Positions 52,255-61,684 of a stretch of 64,000 nucleotides of DNA are shown here, one piece after another. The translations under genes and the position numbers were made by a program. This DNA comes from Alteromonas_E sp965248545. Its GTDB lineage: Bacteria; Pseudomonadota; Gammaproteobacteria; Enterobacterales; Alteromonadaceae. The DNA lies in NCBI GenBank assembly GCA_965248545.1, contig OZ252110.1:992001-1056000 (forward strand). The letters run 5' to 3'. Positions within the stretch are counted from its first letter, which is position 1; each line of letters begins with the position of its first letter. The notes beneath the pieces were generated by a model. The model ran no database searches and was not told the origin of the DNA. It was given only the letters and a program-made list of their open reading frames with translations.

Positions 52255-54019
52255 ACGTTTTATCTTTAATAAAAAATTGAACCGCAAACCAATGAAGAAG
52301 TGGATTATTGCGCTTGGTTCAATTTGCGCGTTAGCGCTAGGCAGCAGCGTAATGGGCAAGGTTTCTGCACAAGATGTCGAGCTTCTTGATCCAAATGCCG
52401 AGTTGCAAAACGCATTTGCCACCACGCTGACAGGCATCGACTTTACGCGTGGTACGAATGGAGAAGCAATAGCATCCATTAGCTTTGACCAATTACCCGG
52501 CAATCCGCAACTGATTGAGTCAAAAGGCCAAATTACCGTTACTCTCCCGGCGACAAAACTCGCTGAAGACCAGTTCGTGCAAATCAGTGTGAATGAATTT
52601 GGCACCCCGGTAAGTGGAATTGAGACCTTTCAAGATGAGGCAGCTGCGCGCATCGTGCTCGATTACGCAGGCCAGGTCACCGCCAGACTCAACGAGCAAG
52701 ACAATGTGCTCAACATCGAAGTGTCAGCAATGACAGCAGCGCAGGCTGAAGAAATCGAACAAGCCAGTGAGTATACCGGTGACCCGATTTCACTCGATTT
52801 CCAAGATGTACCGGTAAGACAAGTACTGCAAATCATTGCGCAAGTTAACGGTTTTAACCTAGTGACAACTGACACTGTAACCGGCAATGTCACGATCAGT
52901 TTGAGCGCCGTTCCATGGGATCAGGCGTTAGATATGATATTAAAAATCAAGGGATTAGATAAACGCCTTGAAGGCAATATCTTATTGATAGCGCCGGCAG
53001 AAGAACTTACGGCCCGTGAAACTCAGCAACTCCAAGGTCAACAACAAGTACAAAGCCTTGCACCGTTAAAATCTGCGAGTATTACCGTCAATTACGCCAA
53101 AGCTGACGCCATGGCGGCGATTCTGAAGAGCTCAGATGGCGGTATTTTGAGTGCCCGTGGTGCAGTCAGTGTCGACGAGAGAACGAACACCTTACTCATC
53201 CGTGATACCCAAGAATCTATTGACGAAGCACGTCGTGTGGTTACCGAATTAGACATTCCTGTAAAGCAAGTACTGATTGAAAGTCGCATGGTTACGGTCC
53301 GTGACAATGTTGACGAGCAATTGGGTGTGCGTTGGGGCTTCTCAGACCGCCAAGGGGATGATGGCGTGTCGGGTTCTTTAGAAGGTGCTGATTCAATCGC
53401 TGGTGGTGTTATTCCAGATATCACGGATCGCTTGAATGTTAACTTGCCGGTTACCAACCCAGCGGGCCGAATAGGGTTTCAGGTTGCGAGCCTCGTCGAT
53501 GGTACCATTTTAGACTTAGAGCTATCGGCACTCGAATCTGAGAATAAAGGTGAAGTGATCGCGAGTCCGCGCATAACGGTAGCGAACCAGCAAGAAGCCT
53601 ATATCGAGCAAGGGACAGAGATCCCATACGTACAAGCAACCTCGAGCGGCGCTACTTCGGTTGAGTTTAAAAAAGCGGTTCTCAGTTTGAAAGTGACACC
53701 GCACATTACGCCTGACAACCGTATCATTTTGGATTTAGTTGTCACCCAAGATACTCGAGGTGAGACTGTTTCAACATCAACCGGTCCAGCTGTAGCGATT
53801 GATACGCAAGAAATCAGTACTCAAGTATTGGTGGAAAACGGCGAAACCGTAGTGCTCGGTGGCATCTTTCAACAGACCAATACAGATGATGTAAGCAAGG
53901 TGCCATTGATTGGCGACTTACCAGTTGTCGGGGCACTGTTCAGAAACACATCAACGGTATACCAAAAGCGTGAGCTACTCATTTTCGTCACGCCGAAAAT
54001 TATGAATGACCGCTTGTAA
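52247..54019 (+). CDS. pilQ: Type IV pilus secretin PilQ
   Basis: The 590-residue secretin forms the outer-membrane pilus channel. A GGAGA site at 52232 supports the ATG at 52247; a second ATG at 52292 starts a cleaner signal peptide (MKKWIIALGSICALALG). An AMIN domain (about 60-150), a secretin N domain (ISLDFQDVPVRQVLQIIAQV), NolW (about 265-330) and the secretin barrel (VIASPRITVANQQEAYIEQG, VVLGGIFQQ, PLIGDLPVVGALFRN) follow. It is shorter than the ~700-residue Pseudomonas form, with one AMIN region visible. It is the last gene of pilMNOPQ and is followed by a terminator. Confidence 0.94.
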   Translation: MSERFIFNKKLNRKPMKKWIIALGSICALALGSSVMGKVSAQDVELLDPNAELQNAFATTLTGIDFTRGTNGEAIASISFDQLPGNPQLIESKGQITVTLPATKLAEDQFVQISVNEFGTPVSGIETFQDEAAARIVLDYAGQVTARLNEQDNVLNIEVSAMTAAQAEEIEQASEYTGDPISLDFQDVPVRQVLQIIAQVNGFNLVTTDTVTGNVTISLSAVPWDQALDMILKIKGLDKRLEGNILLIAPAEELTARETQQLQGQQQVQSLAPLKSASITVNYAKADAMAAILKSSDGGILSARGAVSVDERTNTLLIRDTQESIDEARRVVTELDIPVKQVLIESRMVTVRDNVDEQLGVRWGFSDRQGDDGVSGSLEGADSIAGGVIPDITDRLNVNLPVTNPAGRIGFQVASLVDGTILDLELSALESENKGEVIASPRITVANQQEAYIEQGTEIPYVQATSSGATSVEFKKAVLSLKVTPHITPDNRIILDLVVTQDTRGETVSTSTGPAVAIDTQEISTQVLVENGETVVLGGIFQQTNTDDVSKVPLIGDLPVVGALFRNTSTVYQKRELLIFVTPKIMNDRL

Positions 54020-54044
54020 AACCGATATTCAGCTTATCTATTGG

Positions 54045-54077
54045 ACAGAAAAGCCGCTTTTATAGCGGCTTTTCTGT
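54045..54077 (+). terminator. Intrinsic terminator after pilQ
   Basis: ACAGAAAAGCCGC (54045-54057) and GCGGCTTTTCTGT (54065-54077) form a 13-base perfect stem with a TTTTATA loop, 26 bases after the pilQ stop. A T-rich stretch follows. It separates the pil operon from aroK. Confidence 0.88.
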
Positions 54078-54264
54078 TGTTTTGCTTCCTACGCTTGCAT
54101 ATTGACCAATTAAACTGAGATAATCGCGCCCTCGAAATTTTTAACGAGGTCTGAGGAGTCGTGCAACTGGGCGATTTCCCCTAAGCACGCACAAACGGGT
54201 AGCCGACAGAGCAACGCACATATGCTGCCCTAGTATCAATAATTAGTTGTGAAAAAAGCAAACT

Positions 54265-54780
54265 ATGGCTGAAAAACGTAATATCTTTTTAGTTGGACCT
54301 ATGGGTGCTGGAAAAAGCACGATTGGTCGACACCTCGCAGATGAACTCCACCTTGAATTTTATGATTCTGACCAAGAAATTGAACGTCGCACCGGCGCTG
54401 ATATCGCATGGATTTTCGATTTAGAAGGTGAAGAAGGTTTCCGCAAGCGCGAGGAAAACGTAATCAATGATCTCACTGACATGCAAGGTATTGTGCTTGC
54501 TACCGGTGGTGGCTCAGTGGTGAGTAAAGTAATCCGTAATCGACTCTCTGCACGCGGAATCGTGGTATATCTGCAAACCACGATCGATAAGCAAGTTGCG
54601 CGAACTCAGCGTGACAAGCGTCGTCCTCTTCTGCAAAACGATGATCCAGAGCAAGTATTGCGCGACCTCGCAGAAGAGCGCAATCCAATGTATGAAGAAG
54701 TCGCTGACTATGTAGTCGATACCGATGATCAAAGCGCTCGAGCAGTAGCAAACCAAATCATCAACAAAATCGGATTGTAA
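54265..54780 (+). CDS. aroK: Shikimate kinase
   Basis: The 171-residue enzyme phosphorylates shikimate. It has the Walker A motif IFLVGPMGAGKSTIGRHLA, DSDQEIERRTGADIAWIFD for shikimate binding, and the lid RDKRRPLLQ. The size matches AroK. It begins the aroK-aroB pair of the conserved pilQ-aroK-aroB-damX-dam order. No strong ribosome site was seen ahead of the ATG, and a 245-base gap separates it from pilQ. Confidence 0.96.
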   Translation: MAEKRNIFLVGPMGAGKSTIGRHLADELHLEFYDSDQEIERRTGADIAWIFDLEGEEGFRKREENVINDLTDMQGIVLATGGGSVVSKVIRNRLSARGIVVYLQTTIDKQVARTQRDKRRPLLQNDDPEQVLRDLAEERNPMYEEVADYVVDTDDQSARAVANQIINKIGL

Positions 54781-54797
54781 GCAAAAGGAGTTCGCCC

Positions 54798-55865
54798 ATG
54801 ACCACTGTCAATGTACAACTGGGTGAACGCAGCTACCCAATCCATATAGACGCTGGCTTACTCGAACAAGACAGCGTTCTTCTCTCCACGTATTGCACCA
54901 AACGTGCAGTGATCGTCACAAATACAACAGTGGCTCCTCTGTATCTTGAAAAAGTCGAGCAACTACTTGGTGACAAGCATCTAGCCAGTATCGTGATAGA
55001 AGATGGCGAGCAATATAAAACTCTGCAACAGTATGAAGTTGTCATGACTGAGTTGCTCAAATTGCACGCCTCTCGAGATACTACATTGATTGCTTTGGGG
55101 GGTGGCGTTATTGGTGACTTAACCGGCTTTGTGGCCGCCACCTATCAGCGCGGGGTGCCGTTTATTCAAGTACCCACTACATTGCTCTCACAAGTCGACT
55201 CTTCTGTGGGCGGGAAAACAGCGGTCAATCACCCGCTGGGTAAGAACATGATTGGTGCTTTTTACCAGCCTAAAGCCGTGATAATCGACACTGCGACCCT
55301 ACAAACTCTACCAGCTAGAGAATTTGCGGCGGGTATGGCAGAAGTAATCAAGTACGGCATTATCGAAGACGCAGCATTTTTTGACTGGCTTGAACAAAAC
55401 CAACAGGCGTTATCAGATTACGATCAAAACGCACTCCAGTATGTCATTCAGCGCTGTTGTGAAATAAAAGCTGACGTAGTCGCAAAAGATGAACGCGAAG
55501 GTGGTGTGCGAGCGCTGCTGAACCTGGGTCACACATTTGGTCATGCAATTGAAGCTGAGCAGGGTTATGGCAATTGGCTGCACGGTGAGGCCGTCGCTGC
55601 TGGTATTATCCTTGCTTGCTTAACTGCTGAAAGTGAACTTTCGTTTAAAGCGTCAGAAACTCGTCGCGTAGAAGCGTTACTACAGTATTTTAGCCTACCA
55701 ATTAAAGGGCCCGCTGAAATGCGCTATGACAGCTACATGCGGCACATGCAGCATGACAAAAAGGTCGTCGATAGTCGTATCCGGTTTATATTGCCAACCA
55801 CGATTGGCAATGCCATTGTGACTGACGACGTCGCGATGGATACGTTGCAGTCTTTGCTAGCGTAA
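54798..55865 (+). CDS. aroB: 3-dehydroquinate synthase
   Basis: The 355-residue enzyme cyclises DAHP to 3-dehydroquinate, an NAD and metal dependent step of the shikimate pathway. Motifs: IEDGEQYKTLQQYE, LIALGGGVIGDLTGFVAATY, QVPTTLLSQVDSSVGGKTAV, and the metal-site region ALLNLGHTFGHAIEAEQG with WLHGEAVAAGI. It follows aroK by 17 bases, with AGGAG at its start, and is translated with it. Confidence 0.97.
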   Translation: MTTVNVQLGERSYPIHIDAGLLEQDSVLLSTYCTKRAVIVTNTTVAPLYLEKVEQLLGDKHLASIVIEDGEQYKTLQQYEVVMTELLKLHASRDTTLIALGGGVIGDLTGFVAATYQRGVPFIQVPTTLLSQVDSSVGGKTAVNHPLGKNMIGAFYQPKAVIIDTATLQTLPAREFAAGMAEVIKYGIIEDAAFFDWLEQNQQALSDYDQNALQYVIQRCCEIKADVVAKDEREGGVRALLNLGHTFGHAIEAEQGYGNWLHGEAVAAGIILACLTAESELSFKASETRRVEALLQYFSLPIKGPAEMRYDSYMRHMQHDKKVVDSRIRFILPTTIGNAIVTDDVAMDTLQSLLA

Positions 55866-55938
55866 TTGCAAACCGACCTGCGTAAGTTTTAACACTACGC
55901 CAAAGTTCACTACACTTACAGAGAAAGGTAAACAAACA

Positions 55939-57375
55939 GTGAACGCGGTGTATTCAGAATTACATTCTAGACTCAATCATATGGTGAACTATTCATCGCA
56001 GCTGATTTTTGTCAGCAGCAACACCATTGCTGAGCAACAACGAACGTTAGAATTGTTCCTCGCAGAGCAAAGCGAGCAAACTGAAATTGCCTTTATCACC
56101 GCGCACCCAAACACTGAAGTAAGACAATACCGTCGGCAATTGTGCCAACAACTCCTAGGCCAAGTGGCTGGGACATTTGTTCGCCCTCTCAACGAGCTAT
56201 TAGAGTCTTTGAATCATCATGAAGGCCCAATTCTGATCGGAATCATGCAAGCTCAAGAGCTTCCAAATGACTTTTTACAAGAGTTGTGGCAATTAGTGTT
56301 ACAAAGTCGTTTCGCAGCGAACAAACAACACTTAAACATTATTCTGTTTGGTCAATCCGATTGGGCTGAACAAGCGCAAACGTGGCTACCAGCCAAAAAT
56401 ACTGCAACACCTTTACTGCTCAGTTCGGAGACGGTTAGTACGCAAATGTCCGAGCTAGACACCCTTATAGCTCAGAAAAGAGCAGCCTTTCATCAACGGT
56501 TAGCACTGCGAAACCAACAATCAAGCCCAGTTGCCGAAAATGGTAAACCGTTACTGAGAAATCCATGGTTTAATCTAGCCATGATTGGCTGTTTTGTGGT
56601 CTTTTTTGTGGCCATTTTGTGGACTCAGTACCCCGCTAAAATGAAGGCCTTGATAGGGGTTGAAGCCCCTACTGAGGAACCAGGGGCTACAATCCCCCAA
56701 AGTCCCTCTGTAAGCTCTTATGCTGCTGAAGAAGCCGTTCCGGCAACCGTTCTTGAAACAGCACAGTCAAGTAAACTAGTAGACAAACTTGAAGACTCAG
56801 TGGAGCCAAGTGGTGAACCTCAGACAGAAGTTGTTACAGAATCCATTACTGAACAGTTGCTGGTTAGCGACTGGGCCACTACAACAACGGAATCCAGAAC
56901 ACAAACTACGACAGCCACAACACAAGCGCAATTGAATCCAAGCTCAGATAAGCTCGATGCCAATCGTTTGGAAACAGGCGAAGGTAATCCAGAAATAGTA
57001 TTTGAGAACGTTGCAGTTAGCGAAGGTGATGGTGAACTACCGCTCCCCTTTACGAGTTCAGCAGAGCTCGTTGACGACGCGACTGCAATCTCGATGATTG
57101 ATTTACCAAACAACAGCTATGTCATTCAATTGGCAGGTGTCAGCAGTGACGCATTAGCGAACCAGTTTATAGCTGATAATCAGTTAGCCGACGTTACGCT
57201 CCGCTACCAGACTTTACTGAACGGCAACGAATGGCACGTTATACTGTATAGTCAAACATTTACCTCAATCGAAGCGGCTAGACAGGCAATTGCCGATTTA
57301 CCGAATTACGATCGGCAGAGTGAACCATTTGTAAAGTCTTCACGCCAGATTGCGCTAGAAATAGCTCGCCAATAA
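55939..57375 (+). CDS. damX: DamX-like SPOR-domain cell division protein
   Basis: The 478-residue protein has an N-terminal region (1-205) that looks like a decayed AAA-type ATPase, a TM helix (about 211-231), a periplasmic proline-, serine- and threonine-rich linker and a C-terminal SPOR domain (about 395-460, YVIQLAGVSSDALANQFIAD) that binds denuded glycan at the septum. A GTG start follows AAAGG. Position between aroB and dam supports the damX assignment. The N-terminal part lacks a clear Walker A motif. Confidence 0.85.
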   Translation: MNAVYSELHSRLNHMVNYSSQLIFVSSNTIAEQQRTLELFLAEQSEQTEIAFITAHPNTEVRQYRRQLCQQLLGQVAGTFVRPLNELLESLNHHEGPILIGIMQAQELPNDFLQELWQLVLQSRFAANKQHLNIILFGQSDWAEQAQTWLPAKNTATPLLLSSETVSTQMSELDTLIAQKRAAFHQRLALRNQQSSPVAENGKPLLRNPWFNLAMIGCFVVFFVAILWTQYPAKMKALIGVEAPTEEPGATIPQSPSVSSYAAEEAVPATVLETAQSSKLVDKLEDSVEPSGEPQTEVVTESITEQLLVSDWATTTTESRTQTTTATTQAQLNPSSDKLDANRLETGEGNPEIVFENVAVSEGDGELPLPFTSSAELVDDATAISMIDLPNNSYVIQLAGVSSDALANQFIADNQLADVTLRYQTLLNGNEWHVILYSQTFTSIEAARQAIADLPNYDRQSEPFVKSSRQIALEIARQ

Positions 57376-57453
57376 AGGCACATCAACGCTTGTTTGCTGG
57401 TTGCTAGCTCGTTACAATTTGAGCATCTTAGCCGCTCGATGTTGCGCGTATAC

Positions 57454-58275
57454 ATGAAGAATAAGAAAACCCGCGCGTTTTTGAAGTGGGCCGGAGGCAA
57501 ATATAGCCTTACAGAGCAAATTCATGCACTTCTACCTGATGCTGAACGCCTTATGGAGCCTTTTGTTGGCGCCGGCTCAGTATTCCTTAATAGCGATTTC
57601 GAGCACTACTATCTGAACGATATCAATCCAGATCTGATTCGTTTGTACAAGATCCTTAAGCGCAAGCCACAGCAATATATTCATGATGCACGACGATTTT
57701 TCGACCCGAAAAACAATCTCGACACTGCCTATTACGCGCTGCGAGAGGAGTTTAATCAGAGTTCGGATGAATACCATCGCAGTCTTCTGTTTTTATACCT
57801 AAATCGGCATGGCTACAACGGCCTTTGTCGGTACAACCGGAGTGGCGGTTTCAATGTGCCATTTGGGCGGTACGTAAAACCTTATTTCCCAGAATACGAA
57901 TTAGAGGTTTTCGCCCAGAAAGCAAAAAAGGCGACCTTTACCTGTATGCCATTCAATCACATGTTTCGACGAGCCAGACGAGGAACCGTCATCTATTGTG
58001 ATCCGCCCTATGTGCCAATAAATGCAACAGCTATGTTCACAGACTATTCAAGTAAGGGCTTCAGTCTAGACGACCAAGTAGAGCTTGCCAGACAAGCAAA
58101 ACATGCCGCTTTCAATCGCGGAATACCGGTATTGATCAGCAATCACGATGTACCTTTTACCCGTGACTTGTATCAGCACTCACAGATTAGTGAGCTAAAA
58201 GTAAAACGGTCAATTAGCCAGAATGGTGCAAAACGTGTTGCGGTAGGCGAGTTATTTGCGCTCTACAAAACCTGA
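57454..58275 (+). CDS. dam: DNA adenine methylase (GATC-specific)
   Basis: The open frame starts at 57394, but homologs begin at MKNKKTRAFLKWAGGKYSL, so the ATG at 57454 is preferred (273 residues). FxGxG-like motif I reads EPFVGAGSVFLN, the catalytic motif IV reads IYCDPPYVP, and NHDVPFTRDLY and KRSISQNG match the target-recognition end. It methylates adenine in GATC and steers mismatch repair and replication control. It sits after damX in the conserved order. Its own ribosome site is weak, so coupling to damX is possible. Confidence 0.95.
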   Translation: MKNKKTRAFLKWAGGKYSLTEQIHALLPDAERLMEPFVGAGSVFLNSDFEHYYLNDINPDLIRLYKILKRKPQQYIHDARRFFDPKNNLDTAYYALREEFNQSSDEYHRSLLFLYLNRHGYNGLCRYNRSGGFNVPFGRYVKPYFPEYELEVFAQKAKKATFTCMPFNHMFRRARRGTVIYCDPPYVPINATAMFTDYSSKGFSLDDQVELARQAKHAAFNRGIPVLISNHDVPFTRDLYQHSQISELKVKRSISQNGAKRVAVGELFALYKT

Positions 58276-58307
58276 TGTGTCTGATTTAGATTAGCCAGTG
58301 ACACACG

Positions 58308-58505
58308 TTAGCCAATCATCTGATTAACCAGCAACAGCAGCGCACCGATCAACACAAACACCATCACGATACCCACAACGATATAGGGTACAACGCTGGT
58401 CTGTTCGAAATCGCGTTGATAGTTGTTGTCGCTCTGAACACCAAAGAAGCTCGCTAGCACACTCGCGATGACTTGTAATAGTGTTGGCTTGGAAGAACCC
58501 GTCAT
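58308..58505 (-). CDS. DUF2970-family small membrane protein
   Basis: The 65-residue protein has LLQVIASVLASFFGVQSD, the characteristic DUF2970 N-terminal segment, followed by a single TM helix near the C-terminus (VVPYIVVGIVMVFVLIGALL). DUF2970 proteins are small inner-membrane proteins of unknown function common in marine proteobacteria. It converges on dam, and is followed leftward only by dam on the other strand. Confidence 0.75.
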   Translation of the reverse strand: MTGSSKPTLLQVIASVLASFFGVQSDNNYQRDFEQTSVVPYIVVGIVMVFVLIGALLLLVNQMIG

Positions 58506-58519
58506 ACCATTAACGAGGA

Positions 58520-58834
58520 CTATAAGGCGCTGGTTGTTGAGGAATTAAATCCGCTACCACTGTCATCGTTGTCGTCAGAATACAACAACTCCAGTAGATC
58601 TAAGAAATGGAACTGGTAAGAACGAGATTTTCCGCCGAGCCAATCAAACCAGCTAACGGAGTCCAGCATACTGTTTTTGCATAGATGGGATTGTTCAGGT
58701 TTGAACGAGGACGTCGACGCTTGGCAATCAACCAACCATTCGGTATCCAAGGCTTTGACGTTGAGCATCACAACAACCGCTGATGCACTTAGCAACGAGA
58801 CAATAGTTTTTTTGCCAATTGACTTCCGATTCAT
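58520..58834 (-). CDS. Small exported protein of unknown function
   Basis: I do not recognise this 104-residue protein. It has a signal peptide (1 to about 29, ending VKALD), then LVDCQASTSSFKPEQSHLCK, giving two cysteines about 18 residues apart, and a tail rich in aspartate, serine and threonine. GGAGAG lies about 8 bases before the start. It is immediately upstream of the DUF2970 gene (14 bases), so the two probably form an operon. Confidence 0.55.
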   Translation of the reverse strand: MNRKSIGKKTIVSLLSASAVVVMLNVKALDTEWLVDCQASTSSFKPEQSHLCKNSMLDSVSWFDWLGGKSRSYQFHFLDLLELLYSDDNDDSGSGFNSSTTSAL

Positions 58835-58937
58835 GAGGCAACTCTCCGAACAATACGATACGTAAAGTATACGCCGAAGATCGCAAATGAAAAAGATTCT
58901 TATCTGAAAAAATCGCCGTTTTGGCTATAGAAATGAT

Positions 58938-58965
58938 AAAACACGGCCGCGAGGCCGTGTTTTTT
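58938..58965. terminator. Bidirectional intrinsic terminator after the TorF-like gene
   Basis: AAAACACGGCC and GGCCGTGTTTTT flank a GCGA loop (58938-58964), an 11-base stem with A-tract on the left and T-tract on the right. It follows the TorF-like gene on the minus strand and lies upstream of the small exported-protein gene. Confidence 0.8.
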
Positions 58966-58982
58966 ATCGAAATAAGCAGCGC

Positions 58983-59624
58983 TTAAAGAGAGAACGTTTT
59001 ACCGATGCTGAAGTACAAAGACTCACTATCGTCTAAATCGCTACCACTAACGACCAGTGCAACACCTAGGTCAAAACCTTGGTATTCAGTACCGTAACCA
59101 AATTCACCGTACTCACCTTCGAATTCACGGCCCCATTTGCCAAAAGTAGCATAGAAACCTTCATGCTCTAAGGTAACACCAATGAATTCATATTTAGACT
59201 CTGTAGCGGCTTCGTTACCAACGACGCCATCCCAATCACCAATGCTGTACTCTAGACTCGCGAAGCCATATGACAAACCAAAGTTCAATTCATTGTAGGC
59301 AGAATCGAAATCCCCAGTGTACTGATAAGTTGTGAAACCCATGCTGATACCAACACCATTTTCCAACTCTGTGCCATAACCACCGTACAGGTCAACTTCT
59401 AGACCGTCTTCGACTTCAGCAGCCCAAGTGCCGAAGTAAAAACCTTCTTCACTTTCGAAATCAGCGCCAGCGTATGCTGATGCAGATTCTGTTTGCTGGA
59501 TACCACGGAAGTGGTAGTCAGACATTAGACCTGCATTTGCAGTCCATCCAGCCATCGCAGACTGACTTACGAAAGATGAACTTAGTGCGAGCGCGGTAAG
59601 TGCCGCCAATTTATTGAGTTTCAT
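58983..59624 (-). CDS. TorF-family putative outer-membrane porin
   Basis: The ATG at 59624 follows GGAGA and opens a signal peptide (MKLNKLAALTALALSSSFVSQ, AMA-G), giving 213 residues; the frame extends further. The mature part is a small beta-barrel pattern of alternating aromatic strands: GLMSDYHFRGIQQTESASAY, FGTWAAEVEDGLEVDLYGGY and a C-terminal FSIGKTFSL ending in a hydrophobic residue as barrel proteins require. The TorF (DUF-type gcw-chp) family is typical of marine gammaproteobacteria. It ends at a strong terminator. Its upstream region is the 351-base gap shared with rpe. Confidence 0.75.
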   Translation of the reverse strand: MKLNKLAALTALALSSSFVSQSAMAGWTANAGLMSDYHFRGIQQTESASAYAGADFESEEGFYFGTWAAEVEDGLEVDLYGGYGTELENGVGISMGFTTYQYTGDFDSAYNELNFGLSYGFASLEYSIGDWDGVVGNEAATESKYEFIGVTLEHEGFYATFGKWGREFEGEYGEFGYGTEYQGFDLGVALVVSGSDLDDSESLYFSIGKTFSL

Positions 59625-59975
59625 GTGTGTTCTCCATTGTTTTATATTCTTCACAATCTGTGACTTGTTGCCTTTATGGATTAGCAATTTTTTCTGTCAG
59701 CATCGTTTTGTTTTTATTCTGTGCAACGTTTACGCAAATCTAATGCCGTAATTATTCGCGTCTATAATTTTGCAGCGATGCACCTAACCTTTTGAATTAA
59801 ATAACCTTATTTTTATTCGAAAGGGCGCTAACGTCAACAACCTCTGCTTCCTATGCACCATTTAACTACAACTGCACCACTTTAGTGCCTAATAGAAATA
59901 GTATCAAGCATTTGGTTAGTTTTGATATGCTTGTAAGTTGCAAGAATATGTTTCCTTAAAATAAGAGTCCCTGCA
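59625..59975. other. Intergenic region between the porin gene and rpe
   Basis: This 351-base AT-rich divergent region separates two starts. It should hold the promoters of both genes, but I found no confident -35/-10 pair. AAGAG just before 59976 serves as the rpe ribosome site. No repeat, hairpin or RNA gene was recognised. Confidence 0.4.
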
Positions 59976-60656
59976 GTGAAAAATCCCTATCTAATTGCAC
60001 CCTCTATATTGTCAGCTAACTTTGCTGCATTGGGTGATGACGTAAAAGCCGTTTTAGCGGCTGGTGCCGACGTGATCCACGTTGACGTAATGGACAACCA
60101 TTATGTCCCCAATCTTACGTTCGGCCCAATGGTCGTAAAAGCGTTGCGAGACTTTGGCATTAACGCCCCCATGGATGTGCATTTGATGGTAGAGCCGGTT
60201 GATGATTTGATCAGCGGGTTTGCCGATGCAGGTGCTGATTATATTAGCTTTCATCCCGAAGCATCTAAGCATGTAGACAGAAGTATCCAACTGATTTTGG
60301 ACAAAGGTTGCAAAGCCGGTTTAGTGTTAAACCCGGCCACACCACTGAGCGTTCTCGATTTCGTCATTGAAAAGCTAGATTACGTGCTACTAATGTCGGT
60401 GAACCCGGGTTTTGGAGGTCAATCATTCATCCCCCATACACTCGAAAAGCTTCGGAAAACCAAGCAGATGATTACCGATCGCGGTTTGGATGTGCGAATT
60501 GAAATTGACGGCGGCGTAAAAGTCGATAATATTCGCGCCATTGCAGAAGCTGGAGCAGACATGTTCGTAGCAGGTTCAGCAATATTTAATCAACCCGATT
60601 ATGCGACCGTGATCAGCGAGATGCGTAATCAGTTATCATCGATTCAACAAGCATAG
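59976..60656 (+). CDS. rpe: Ribulose-phosphate 3-epimerase
   Basis: The 226-residue TIM-barrel enzyme interconverts ribulose and xylulose 5-phosphates. It starts at a GTG (VKNPYLIAPSILSANFAALG), preceded by AAGAG. The catalytic strand motifs are VIHVDVMDNHYVPNLTFGP and DVHLMVEPVDD, with VNPGFGGQSFIPHTLEKL and RIEIDGGVKVDN and the phosphate-binding VAGSAIF. It belongs to the conserved dam-rpe-trpS order, but gph, often between rpe and trpS, is absent here. Confidence 0.96.
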   Translation: MKNPYLIAPSILSANFAALGDDVKAVLAAGADVIHVDVMDNHYVPNLTFGPMVVKALRDFGINAPMDVHLMVEPVDDLISGFADAGADYISFHPEASKHVDRSIQLILDKGCKAGLVLNPATPLSVLDFVIEKLDYVLLMSVNPGFGGQSFIPHTLEKLRKTKQMITDRGLDVRIEIDGGVKVDNIRAIAEAGADMFVAGSAIFNQPDYATVISEMRNQLSSIQQA

Positions 60657-60668
60657 AAAGAACAATTC

Positions 60669-61679
60669 ATGAGTAATAAACCCATTGTATTAAGCGGCTG
60701 TCAACCTTCAGGCCAACTCACTATTGGCAATTACATGGGCGCCTTGCGTCAATGGGTAGCGATGCAGGACAGCCATGATTGCCTCTATATGCTTGTGGAC
60801 TTGCATGCAATAACGGTCCGTCAAGACCCCAAAGCCTTGTACGAAGCCTGTCTAGATGGGCTTGCCTTATACATTGCCTGCGGGATAGACCCTAGCAAAA
60901 GTACAATCTTCATGCAGTCGCATGTGCCTGAGCACGCTCAACTCAGCTGGGTACTGAATTGCTACGCCCAAATGGGTGAACTCAACCGCATGACGCAGTT
61001 CAAAGACAAATCGTCAAAACACAGTCAAAACGTCAATGTCGGTCTATACAGTTACCCCGTGTTGCAAGCCGCCGATATATTGTTGTATCAAGCCAACGAA
61101 GTTCCCGTTGGCGAAGACCAAAAACAGCATCTAGAGTTGACACGCGACATAGCGACGCGCTTCAACAACCTATACGGTGATGTGCTCACTTTACCAGAGC
61201 CCTACATTCCTCAGCATGGTGCTCGGGTAATGAGTTTGCAGGACCCAACTAAAAAAATGTCGAAATCGGATACCAATCCAAACAACATCATAGGGTTACT
61301 AGAAGAACCTAAAAAACTCGCGAAAAAGATCAAACGAGCGGTAACGGATTCGGATGAACAGGCGCGCATATACTACAACGTGGAAGAGAAGCCCGGGGTG
61401 TCTAACTTGCTTTCACTACTATCGTGTGCAACGGGTGAATCAATTGATGCCTTAGTCCCGCAATACGAAGACAAGATGTATGGTCACTTAAAGGGCGACG
61501 TTGCTGATGCAGTTGTGGCGCTTGTTGAGCCCATACAGGAAAGATTCCACAAACTGCGTGAAGACCGAGCGGAGTTAGACCAGATCATGAAATCTGGTGC
61601 TGAACGCGCGTCGCAAAGAGGCGCTGCAACACTGGCTAAAGTCTATGAAGCAGTCGGGTTTATTCCTCGACCACGATAG
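60669..61679 (+). CDS. trpS: Tryptophanyl-tRNA synthetase
   Basis: The 336-residue class I synthetase has the HIGH-like signature (SGCQPSGQLTIGNYMGALR), LYMLVDLHAITV, VPVGEDQKQHLEL and KKMSKSDTNPNN, the KMSKS loop. It charges tRNA-Trp. It follows rpe by 12 bases and is followed by pabA, as in related gammaproteobacteria. Confidence 0.97.
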   Translation: MSNKPIVLSGCQPSGQLTIGNYMGALRQWVAMQDSHDCLYMLVDLHAITVRQDPKALYEACLDGLALYIACGIDPSKSTIFMQSHVPEHAQLSWVLNCYAQMGELNRMTQFKDKSSKHSQNVNVGLYSYPVLQAADILLYQANEVPVGEDQKQHLELTRDIATRFNNLYGDVLTLPEPYIPQHGARVMSLQDPTKKMSKSDTNPNNIIGLLEEPKKLAKKIKRAVTDSDEQARIYYNVEEKPGVSNLLSLLSCATGESIDALVPQYEDKMYGHLKGDVADAVVALVEPIQERFHKLREDRAELDQIMKSGAERASQRGAATLAKVYEAVGFIPRPR

Positions 61680-61684
61680 CGCTT

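Noticed and set aside
54160..54184. Seven-codon ORF with GAGGAG before aroK
   Set aside because: GAGGAG is only two bases from its GTG and the codons show no bias for aromatic amino acids, so an attenuator is not supported.
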